Positions 31,301-40,816 of a stretch of 52,500 nucleotides of DNA are shown here, piece by piece. Position numbers and translations under genes: made by a program. How positions within the stretch are numbered: position 1 is the stretch's first letter; each line of letters begins with the position of its first letter. The notes below the pieces were generated by a model. It made no database searches. It was not told the origin of the DNA and was given only the letters and a program-made list of their open reading frames with translations. This DNA is from Selaginella moellendorffii (taxonomy: Eukaryota > Streptophyta > Lycopodiopsida > Selaginellales > Selaginellaceae), in NCBI RefSeq assembly GCF_000143415.4, contig NW_003314294.1, positions 1,860-54,359 on the forward strand, in the 5' to 3' direction.

Positions 31301-31546
31301 CTCAAAGTTACTGAGGATTTACTAACGCCTTATGTGCGTGCAGGCGATCAAGGAGACTGGAAGGCGATTCAGAGACACAGTTCTCGGGCTTGGAGGAGGC
31401 AAACCTCCTCTCGAGGTAAATTCACCCAACAAAAAGTTCTCCTTCCAACTTGTCCATCTATCCAGGTTTTCAAGAGCTTTCGCGGCAGAGAACCTTCCAC
31501 TGAAGCGTTGTTGCGGCATAGTGGTCTATTGGCTGTGGCATCATAG
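28324..31546 (+). CDS. OOP: Organellar M3-family oligopeptidase (oligopeptidase A / thimet oligopeptidase type), 17 exons
   Basis: A phase-consistent model has exons 28324-28671, 28718-28885, 28942-29065, 29122-29198, 29248-29391, 29443-29673, 29724-29814, 29877-29998, 30053-30160, 30252-30497, 30541-30686, 30736-30853, 30907-31066, 31127-31161, 31227-31292, 31344-31415 and 31466-31546, giving 778 aa, close to the Arabidopsis organellar enzyme. The zinc site is HEFGH at residues 559-563 with the third ligand Glu at about 589 in VELPSQF, the HExxHx25E spacing of family M3. [17 protein letters not shown] and [18 protein letters not shown] are further family blocks. The first 75 or so residues are Arg/Ser/Ala-rich, as expected for a dual mitochondrial and plastid transit peptide. 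In plants this enzyme degrades released targeting peptides and other short peptides in both organelles. ATGs at 28324 and 28360 are in frame; either could start. A PPR-DYW gene begins 61 bp downstream. Confidence 0.93.
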
Positions 31547-31607
31547 GACTCAAAATTTTTCAATCACTCCAAAGGTTTGAGAATCGAAGTTTTAATCTTC
31601 TAATGGT

Positions 31608-33590
31608 ATGAGCAGTCAAGACCCAAGAGTAAGAGAGCTCTACAGGATTGAGCAAGGGGATATAGACTTGAGTGACCACTCCTATGGGCTTCTCATCAAG
31701 AACTTCACCTCTCCCCCCCACTCACTCTCCCTCGCCAAGCGCCTCCACGCCCAGATCTCCAGGCGCGGCCGCGACCACAACACATTCCTCGGCAACTTGG
31801 TTGTGGACATGTATGCCAAGCTCGGCAGCCTCGAGGAGGCGAGCTCGGCGTTCCAGAGAATCCAGCAGAGGAATGTTTTCTCCTGGAACATCCTCCTCGC
31901 AGCACATAGCGCGAATGGGGATCTTGCTACGGCAAAGAAGCTCTTCGACAAGATGCCCGTGAGAGATACCGTGTCATGGAGCTCCATGGTGGGAGCGTTT
32001 GCACAGCACGAGCTTTGCGACGAGGCTGTTTCGTTGTTTCGAGAGATGCAGCTGGAAGGATCCAAGCCGGACAGGATAACTTTCATCAATGTGATCGATG
32101 CCTGTGCCGAGAAGCCGGCTCTCCAAGATGGAAAGTTCGTCTACAGCGTTTTGGCCGAAGATGGATTGGATTCCGACGTGAAAGTTGGCACCGCGCTGCT
32201 TAACATGTATGGGAAGTGTGGAAGTTTGCGGGACGCGGAGGCTTTGTTTGAGAAAATGCCGGAGAGGAACGCTGTCTCTTGGAACGCACTTCTTTCAGCA
32301 TATGCCCAGAACGGGCATATGGAAAGTGCGAGGGAAGTGTTTGGGAGTATGCCTGAGAGGAATGTGGTGTCGTGGACGGGGATGATGGCCGGGTATGTCC
32401 AGAACGAGCTTTGTAAGGATGCGCTGGAGCTCTTTCTCTGGATGGAGAACGATGGCGTGAAGCCCAACGAGAACACTTTCATCGCTCTTCTCGATGCCTG
32501 CGCGAGCATGTCAGCTCTTTCGCAAGGGAGAGTTCTCCACGCTCGAGTCACTGCGGTGGGATTTGATTCCAAGCTCAAGGTTGGGACTTGTGTTCTTGAG
32601 ATGTATGGCAAGTGTGGTAGATTGGAAGAGGCGAGAGCGGTGTTTGACAAGATGGTGAACAAGAGTGTGATCACCTGGAACGCGATGATCGGATCGTACT
32701 CCCGGTTTGGACACTGGAGAGAAGCTCTGCGGGTGTTCTTGGCTATGGCACAGGAAGGAGTGACGCCAACTTGGATAACTTACATCAGCGTTTTGGTCGC
32801 GTGTAGCCACTCGGGGCTCTTGAGCCAAGGGAAGGACTACTTCACTTCTATGAGGCGGGACTTTTGCATCGATCCAACAATCGAGCATTACCACTGCATG
32901 ATCGATCTCGTTGGCCGGGCGGGAACTCTTGCCGATGCTGAAGAACTCATCCACAACATGCCGTTTCACTCGGACTCAGTGACTTGGGCGGAGCTCGTTG
33001 CTTCTTCTCGGATTCATGGAGACTTGCTAAAGTGTGAGCGTGCTGCCGAGAATACATTCGAGATCGATCCAAGGGACCCTGCTCACGTCATTCTGTCCAA
33101 CATGTATGCTGCGGCTGGAAAGCCGGCCTTGGTGAGAAAGGTGCGAAGAGACATGAAGGAGAGAGGGGTGAAGAGTAGGCCTGGGTGTAGTTTTATAGAG
33201 ATTGGCAACAAAGTTCACGAGTTTGTATCGGGTGACTCGATCCATCCCTTGAACGAGGAGATCCGGGCTAAAACTCGGGAGCTTCACGAGCGGATCAAAC
33301 AGGAGCTTGGGTACGTGCCAGACACGAAGGAGGTGCTTTACGACGTAGATGAGGAGGTGAAAAAGAAGATGCTGAGTTTCCACAGCGAGAAAATGGCTAT
33401 TGCTTTTGGTGTTCTTGTGACAAGAGCCGGCACACCGCTGAGGGTCGTGAAGAACCTTAGAGTGTGCATGGATTGTCACACTTTTACCAAGCTGGTCTCC
33501 AAGTGCCTTGGAAGAGAGATTATCATGAGGGATGTCAATCGGTTCCACTCGTTCAAAGGGGGTGTGTGCTCATGTGGAGACTACTGGTGA
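31608..33590 (+). CDS. PPR-DYW RNA-editing factor candidate (660 aa)
   Basis: A single exon. PLS-type PPR motifs run from about residue 30 to 470 (VFSWNILLAAHSANGDL, AVSWNALLSAYAQNGHM, VVSWTGMMAGYVQNELC). E and E+ motifs follow (DPRDPAHVILSNMYAAAGK, KSRPGCSFIEIGNKVHEF). The DYW domain has the cytidine-deaminase zinc signature HSEKMAIAF at about residue 592 (HxE) and CMDCH (CxxC), and ends exactly in CSCGDYW. Such proteins carry out site-specific C-to-U editing of organellar transcripts, the PPR tract choosing the site. The N-terminus (MSSQDPRVRELYRIEQGD) does not look like a transit peptide, so an upstream start or exon is possible, although the oligopeptidase stop is only 61 bp away. Confidence 0.93.
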   Translation: MSSQDPRVRELYRIEQGDIDLSDHSYGLLIKNFTSPPHSLSLAKRLHAQISRRGRDHNTFLGNLVVDMYAKLGSLEEASSAFQRIQQRNVFSWNILLAAHSANGDLATAKKLFDKMPVRDTVSWSSMVGAFAQHELCDEAVSLFREMQLEGSKPDRITFINVIDACAEKPALQDGKFVYSVLAEDGLDSDVKVGTALLNMYGKCGSLRDAEALFEKMPERNAVSWNALLSAYAQNGHMESAREVFGSMPERNVVSWTGMMAGYVQNELCKDALELFLWMENDGVKPNENTFIALLDACASMSALSQGRVLHARVTAVGFDSKLKVGTCVLEMYGKCGRLEEARAVFDKMVNKSVITWNAMIGSYSRFGHWREALRVFLAMAQEGVTPTWITYISVLVACSHSGLLSQGKDYFTSMRRDFCIDPTIEHYHCMIDLVGRAGTLADAEELIHNMPFHSDSVTWAELVASSRIHGDLLKCERAAENTFEIDPRDPAHVILSNMYAAAGKPALVRKVRRDMKERGVKSRPGCSFIEIGNKVHEFVSGDSIHPLNEEIRAKTRELHERIKQELGYVPDTKEVLYDVDEEVKKKMLSFHSEKMAIAFGVLVTRAGTPLRVVKNLRVCMDCHTFTKLVSKCLGREIIMRDVNRFHSFKGGVCSCGDYW

Positions 33591-33786
33591 TTTGTATGTC
33601 TATGAAAGGAAAGAAATACAACCTCTGTTTGCCAATCAAGAGGAATGCAAAAGTTTACACGAGAATCACGTCGACGTGAGAGATGCACACATTCTTGTGT
33701 ATAAATGAGCTTAGCCAGAGATTCTTCAAGTTCGAAATGATCCACCGCCAGAGCAAGCATTTCCAGCCTTACATATTTATATTAGT
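33591..33786. other. Downstream flank of the PPR-DYW gene
   Basis: Presumed 3' UTR and flank. I see no separate feature. Confidence 0.5.
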
Positions 33787-34190
33787 TTAGTTTCCAAAAT
33801 GGAGAAGCGTTTCCAAATAACTTCCTAATCTCTCAATGCTAAAGACTTCATCAAACTCTTTGAGGTTTCCTCTAGAAGTTATCTTGCACATTGCGGCCAA
33901 CTTGCAGTGCACCTGAATCACCACCAAGCTCTTGAGCTTGCCCTCAAAAGTTGTTTTGCACATCTCCACCAACTTGTGCTGTACCACCAAGATCTTGAGG
34001 TAGTTCCCAGAAGTTGTTTTGCACATCTCCACCAACTTGTGCCCAAGCTCTTCCCAAAAGTTGTTTTGCTCATCTCCACCAACTTGTGCCGCACCAGGCT
34101 CTTTGAGGTAGCCCCAGGAAGTTGTTTTGCACATCTCAGCCAGCTTGTGCTGCACCAATCTCTTGAGTTAGCCCCACCACTAACTCCAAG
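33787..34190 (-). pseudogene. Imperfect tandem repeats encoding a leucine-rich-repeat-like fragment
   Basis: On the plus strand AAGTTGTTTTGCACATCTCC followed by ACCAACTTGTGC recurs about five times at 60-75 bp spacing between about 33885 and 34165. On the minus strand the repeat is in coding register: units like HKLVEMCKTTS, YLKILVVQHKLVEMCKTT and LKSLVVIQVHCKLAAMCKIT, with a non-repeated end ERLGSYLETLLHFGN. The pattern of Leu and Val plus a C-x-K-L turn resembles degenerate leucine-rich repeats as at the end of NB-LRR proteins, but there is no NB-ARC domain nearby and unit lengths vary. It is a remnant or a decayed repeat protein; family not certain. Confidence 0.4.
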
Positions 34191-35449
34191 CTCTTGACTT
34201 TGCCCCTAGACATCTCTGCTAGATATAAATATATTAATTAAAACTCTGTTTTAAATACTGTCACGTCCTAGCATTTTACATTCTTCGGTAATCCCAAGAA
34301 CCTAAAAATATACTTCAAATATATATGCAAAGAAATATATATAGCGGGACACTATGGAGGCATAGTAGCCTAGGCCATGAAGAAGTATCGAAGCAAGGCT
34401 TCACTTCATGGGTGTTTAATATGACAATGTTCTTGTGAGTAAGGATATGACTATACTGCCCCTGTAAGTATATGAACTGGGAAAAAAGAAAACATTTGTT
34501 GAGAATAGTCTCACTAGAATATAACTGTGTGAAATCAATATAAGGTAGCTTGCTCAAGCGATAAGCATGCTTAACATCTTTTAGATTAATCAACTGATGG
34601 CACTCCATAGTGAAAATCATTTTCTTAAAGTACTATGCCACCTTACACTAAAAGTGTAAAATGTGCTATAGATTTACTATCATTGCCAATAGAGTACATA
34701 AATTTTATTTTGTTATGAATTGATGAACTACTCATACACACCCCCTCCCCTCCCATGCATTTGTCAAATTCATCTCAACTTTATTGAGCTCCTCTGCCTA
34801 ATCATCCTGTATGCAGTTCAATATTAAACAATTGCTTTAGAGTAGTATTCATATGTAGATTAATCCTCTTGATATGAACATGTTTATAAAGTAATAGGTC
34901 TCTTCATAAACAAAACGATGTGTGTTTGTCCAATCAAATATATACTAGCATCAATGAGTCAATCTAAATAGATGCTAAAAAGCTTTAGTTTTAATATGCC
35001 ACCAAAGAAAAAACATGTCTAAAAGCTAAACATTTTATGTTGTAACAGATACTTATTATCAATACACTAAAGCTCCATATGTGATTCCATGTTAAAACAC
35101 GTGGGGAATCACCTCTGCAAAACACACTTCATGCAAATATTAGCCAATGCAGCTTTTATGACATCAACCGACTCTAAAATCAACATATACTATATATAGA
35201 TGCATATATCATTTGTGTGAACAAGGTTTTATTAAGGCTCTAAGTAGATGAATTTTTTTAAAAAACAATTTGCCCCTTTTCTAGAACATTTACTGAAAAA
35301 TGTAAGAAACCCTATTACATATATCTACAAATGCATCATATATCTTATTTATAGTCACTAAATAATAATTTAAAATAACCTACATGTTCATCAATGAATA
35401 AATTGAATAAGTTTTTATCATCTCTATCATGTTTCTTTTGCATCTGCAA
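34191..35449. other. AT-rich intergenic stretch
   Basis: No gene, RNA or repeat array supported. The longest frame (34315-34620, minus) has no recognisable motif. Confidence 0.55.
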
Positions 35450-37925
35450 ACTCATCAAGAGTGTGTCAAAATTCAAACTTTACTATCTGATTCTCATCCT
35501 CAAATTTAGCCATGTAAGGAATTTTATTTTGGATTTCTCAACTGCATCAGATTCATCTTGAGCTCTATTTGTTTGTAGGCTCTGCACTTCTGACTACAAG
35601 TGCCAATCCTCATGCTCCTAGCACCTATCAAACCATGTTTCAATTGGCTTAAACACACTTATTCCCACTCTTTTGCATTTGTCTTATGCCTATTTTAATC
35701 CCTCTTTCAATGCTTGAACCAGCAACTCATTTTTTATGCAAGTGTAATCTACCAAGTTACACAGTGCCTTCCTCTATTCAAGCTCTAATCTCTCCTATAT
35801 ATTTTCTTGCATGATGTGGGCTTTTGTAAATTGTAACAAGCCTCAAACTTCAAAGTCAGCCACTTAATTGATTCCAATAGCACTATCCGCTAGATCTCCA
35901 TCATCATAACTCCCCTCATGACTAAGCACACCACCTACTTTGGAAAATAAGTTCTTGCAACAATTAGAACCTGTGCTTATTAACGTAACTGATAAATGGG
36001 TGATTACGAAAATACTAGGAGATTTGAATATCCAAGAAAATTTCATGGCTAATAAAATTATTTGTCAACATGAAACTTTTGTGCTTCAAGATTTATAAGC
36101 ACCATAATCTAAAGATACAAACACAAACATTAATAGCCGAAGTGTAAAAAGAAAGTAATTTTTACCTTAGGAAGAATAAAAGGTCAAGATGTGGCAACAA
36201 AATATTCCAATATACTCTCTAATAACACTTAGATAGGTCTTTATTCCTAAAATCTTTGGGCCTCTTGTTTCCTAGATCTTTTAACTTGAACATAAGGCTA
36301 TTTGTTGTACAAATCTCTATCTTTCATTTCTATTTGTCTTCTCTTTGATGTGGTTATGTATAGGCACAATGTCCAGCTTTGAGCTAAAAATCTCAACTGC
36401 AAATTGCTTTAGTATTTGTTTGTCTTTTATTATCTATGGTCCCTTACTATAAACCATGCTCTCTATGGTAGCAGTAGTACACTTTGTTGACATTATTCAA
36501 AGTTACAAGATAGTCTCCAAGATAAAGTTATCAAGAAGCATTATGAAGTGGATTCATTAGCTTCTTCCCATTGTGTATATAATTTTAATCATGGAGCTTT
36601 GCAATTTCTCCATCTCGTCCAACAAAAGTTGACAAAAGCCAACCCTCCCATGGAATTTCCTAATTATTGCTTGAAGTCGAGTAGTAATCCTCTAGCATGC
36701 ATTTCTTTTGCCTTGTATCACCATCAAAGGCATGATTAATCAACTGACCAAGGACAAGCCTCAAATACTCCTTCCACAAACCTACAATCTTTTCCCATTG
36801 CCTCCTCATATTATGATTATTGAAACAATTACAAGTAGACTGAATTGTAAGTATTAGTTTTGGAAGTTGTTTATGAAGAGGATTACACATGAAGATATGG
36901 CTATAGTGAGCAATTTAATTCTACTAGTATGCTTGCACAATGTTCTTAAAGCTTTGCTCACTTTCACTTATAGGAACCACAAAGTCATCAATGCAAGTAT
37001 GATCTTCCCCTTGTTTTCCAAAAAATCTAAGTAAATATCTCTTTTTGCTCTCCAATACATAATATATTCGATTAAAGTCTCATCTTTTGCAATAATTGCT
37101 GGAACTGAATTAGATAGGATACTCAAACACTTTCATTCTTCTAGTATAGATCAATGCCAATGACTGGAACACCTCATTCAAAATTCCCATTCTGTATTTA
37201 AAGCATTTATAACCACTACGTTTGGTTGTTGTCAAGCTTGGCCCTTTCACATTTATGCTAATCAAGTTGTTTATTCTTGATCCTCCATAGACTTTTGAAA
37301 CAACTGCTTCATTGATTCAAAAAACATATACCCTTATTTCTTCCTCAGCAAATTCTAAACTATATTTTTCATAAGATCCCATACAGCTTCTAAACCTTCA
37401 AACTTGCCTTGTCAATGAGCTTAAACAATTTTAGAGTAAAACTTCCACACGTCCTTGCAAACGATTGCTTCTCTTAAACTCTCTTTGAGAGACTTTACTT
37501 AAATTGATATGGCTATAATATGTCACCAAGCCCACCATAATTATGTGTGGAGATATTGCTTGCAAATTCAAAAACTTCTAAGTTGCAAAGTACAAGAATA
37601 TAAATTTTACTTTCTTTGGTTGCTCTATTTTTGTCATGTAGTCAGAACAAATATTTATCCTATATTCTTTAGGAATTACAGCTTTATATTCCCTCATAGC
37701 TCACATTCTGAAATCCTTTTATTGTGAAATATTAGCACACTTTGTACATTAGAAGTTCTTAAATCCTTTAGTGCTTACAATAACTCACTCACAATCTTGA
37801 TGTATAAATGTACCTCTCACTTTGACACTTTTATCTCTAAAGCTAAGGACTTCTATTAAGCACTTCTCTAAAAACCATTTTTGAGGCCCCAAAGAATCAT
37901 CTAACATTGGCTTCACATCCACTAT
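35450..37925 (-). pseudogene. Degenerate coding remnant of an unidentified large protein
   Basis: The minus strand shows several stretches of plausible protein separated by stops and frame changes. In gene order they include LGPQKWFLEKCLIEVLSFRD (about 37840-37905), YGGSRINNLISINVKGPS and GYKCFKYRMGILNEVFQSL (about 37160-37290), GKQGEDHTCIDDFVVPISES (about 36960-37030), MRRQWEKIVGLWKEYLRL (about 36740-36810) and KNELLVQALKEGLK (about 35680-35730). Composition is more protein-like than in the flanking DNA. I do not recognise the family. Because stops fall in every segment it cannot be an active gene; unusual intron structure is a less likely explanation. Confidence 0.35.
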
Positions 37926-40462
37926 CTGACTACTATAATAATAGTATGATTGCTAATATCCAAAGCACTAAGGTTTCTATATTGAACTAATCCACACACT
38001 AAAGTTGAAAGAGATGAACTTAACTCTTACTTGCTCTTGAGTGTGAACTTTAATTACTAGCTCCAATAGCACTTGAGCTTGCATTGAGTTGGAAATAATA
38101 AAAAAATCAAATAGTAAACTAGAACTAAAATGAAAATACTTTTGTGGAAAAATGTTAAGATATTTCTTTCACTTGTTTTCAAAATTTTCTACTTTACTGG
38201 ATGCCCTAGTTGTTTTATCTTTTCATCAGCTACAGCTTTGTGTCCATTTTGACATTAAGTGAGTTGTCGAGTTGTTTTTCAAATTTCCACAATTTAGGAA
38301 CAAACATAAAATTCTGCATTCCAAACAAATGATATTTCTATTTGAGAATCATTAAATTGAAGTATCATAAAACAAAATTTAATACTGCTTTCTTCCTTAC
38401 AGTCATTCCATTTTTTTCATGTTTTACTTTTGAAACACTGACTACTGAAGTTTTTCCATAAGAATTAAATTATAATTTTCTCCTTTCCAACCAATATTTT
38501 CTTATAGTTCTTATCATGTTGCATGCCAAGAGATGTTTAGTTATAAAATTGTAGTAAGTGCCACTTAATCCTGTCTCATATGCAATACCACATTTGTGAC
38601 AAAAGATTTGGAATTGCATTTCATTGTCTTTGTCAAATGATATTAACTCACACTTTTCCTTTTACCCTAACTCCTTGATTTTTGCCAGATTTCTTTTGTA
38701 AGATGTTATCCAAGTATTGACTTGATTCTTAGTAGCCAATTTAGAGTTCATACCAATGTTTGCTTGTATATTGTTGAATGTTTCACTATATTGTGTTGAT
38801 TCTTTTGATTCTAAGCACGGATTGATAAAAATTGGTGCAACTGAATTCTTAACTGTACATCATTTTCTTTATTCTTTTAGTGGTTATAATAAGCTGGTGT
38901 GGCCCAAGAAACACTTATTATTTCCCTTCCAATCCAAAAATCTCATCCCTCTCATAACTGCCTTATAATCTTAAATGAACATTTTTCTGGTGCCCTAATG
39001 AAGCACTATCTTTACTAATTAACATATTACGCTCAACTATAGCTCTTTGCTACTTTACCATTAACTCTATTTCTATATATTTATATATGGTTTAGGGTAG
39101 TGGACTTCCCATGGTTCTTGCTTTGTGGGAGAAATTTCTAAAGAAGTGCTTCAACCTTAGTAAGAGTTTTGACTAGATACACCCCTTTTTCAGTCTATAC
39201 TCTTGAGGCTACACCTAAAACTGTGATGAGATTTAGCATTTTATAGCCTTCTATAATTTTGATATTTACCCATGAAAGAATGTCCTTATTTTTTGATAAA
39301 CCACACGATTATAAAGTCCTACATTATTGTCCTAAGCTAGTGCTAATTAAAAGTGTAGCTTGCTTTAGAAATTATGCACAAAATGATTTCTTGCACAACA
39401 AAAACATTTCCTCATCATAAGTGAAATCTATTTTGTGATCTAATGGTTTATGATGTTCTGCCAAGTTAGTGCTAAAAAATTCAGCTCACATAATTCTAAA
39501 TCTACACAAAATATCTGTGTTTTCCAAAAGCCCTAAACCATATGCTATACTGACATGGCAAATAGCTGAGTTGGAATTTGGCACAATTGAACTTGGACAT
39601 TACTTTTTGATTGTGAGTCTTATTGTTATTTAATTTAAATTTATGAGATAGATAGTATTATTTGGAATAAATATTCTTAAAAATTTCATCTCATTAATTT
39701 TAAATTAAAATAAATCATTTATTTTTAACCCATAATGAAAAATAGAATTTTTCCAGCTTTAATCATTATGTTCTTAGACTGATTTTTGCAAACACTGATG
39801 CTTTTGATTATCTTACAATGTTTTATGAATCTGTTTTATTTTATTATTATAAATGAGTTTCTCAAAATATATTTTAGTATTAGAAAATGTAAGTCTTCAC
39901 TCCACACAAAAAAAATAGTTAATTTGTGTTTAAATAGTAACTTTGAAGTCATCATATCAGTCAAACTATTTGTAAACTACAGACAACCTGCCATATACAA
40001 TCTCAACATAAGACTTGCAAAATCTTATGCATAATGATAGATGCAAGATGTATGACCGATTCATCTCTAGATTCGAATACCATTGGAATGATAGTGGACA
40101 TGCTTAATATGTCTTTATCTGAATTATAATTATAACTTTTAGAATTTATGAGTCATTGACATCTACAGATTAAGAGTATAAAATATAGATATTTCTAGCC
40201 TTATATTAATCTATATTAATATAAATTTCAAGAAGTTAGCATAGCAAATTGTTTATTTCTTTTTGTTTCAAGTATTAATTTTACTAATACTTGTGCACGT
40301 GTTTATATTAAACATGGTTTGGAGAACCATATATGAATAATATTTAGACTCTTATAGGAAATACAAATGGTAATCTCGCAGTGCTGATTATGAACAAACT
40401 TGTTGGAATGCAAAAATTCACCGGTACATAGCATAAAAACATGTTGCACAATTGCAGGTAAT
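37926..40462. other. AT-rich intergenic stretch
   Basis: No gene supported. Near 40060-40095 there is a diverged copy of the motif that forms the inverted repeat around the receptor-kinase gene. Confidence 0.5.
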
Positions 40463-40487
40463 ATCTCTAGATTTGAATAACATTATC
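40463..40487 (+). repeat. Inverted repeat, left arm (25 bp)
   Basis: ATCTCTAGATTTGAATAACA continuing to TTATC is the exact reverse complement of 43275-43299. Similarity continues for roughly 30 bp further with gaps. A second, diverged left copy lies near 40063-40090. The pair encloses the receptor-kinase gene. Confidence 0.8.
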
Positions 40488-40816
40488 GGGAATGATAATG
40501 GTAGCATGCATGAATTTTCGCTGTTAATACCATTAGTGGCATGGTTTTGCAAGTCACATTTGAACAGATAATAGTAATAAGTCGTAGCATGAAAAATGTC
40601 ATATCTGTGGTGCGCATCCAGAGACTGTACCTCCATTCCACAAATCTAAAGTTTCGGTACAGGCACTATAGGCCACTATGCATGGGCAAGTATCATAAGG
40701 GGGGGCTGAACTTTATCTCCTGCACCTTTGCAATGGAATTTCATGCTCATCCTCCACATCCAATCGGACAATTCAACGGGCAGAAGCCGCCAAGAAGCTC
40801 ACCCCACCCCCAAGCG

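Noticed and set aside
40541-40816. N-terminal extension of the receptor kinase to the first ATG of the open frame
   Set aside because: The extra 92 residues have no family resemblance and would bury the signal peptide; the ATGs at 40817 or 40850 fit a secreted N-terminus.
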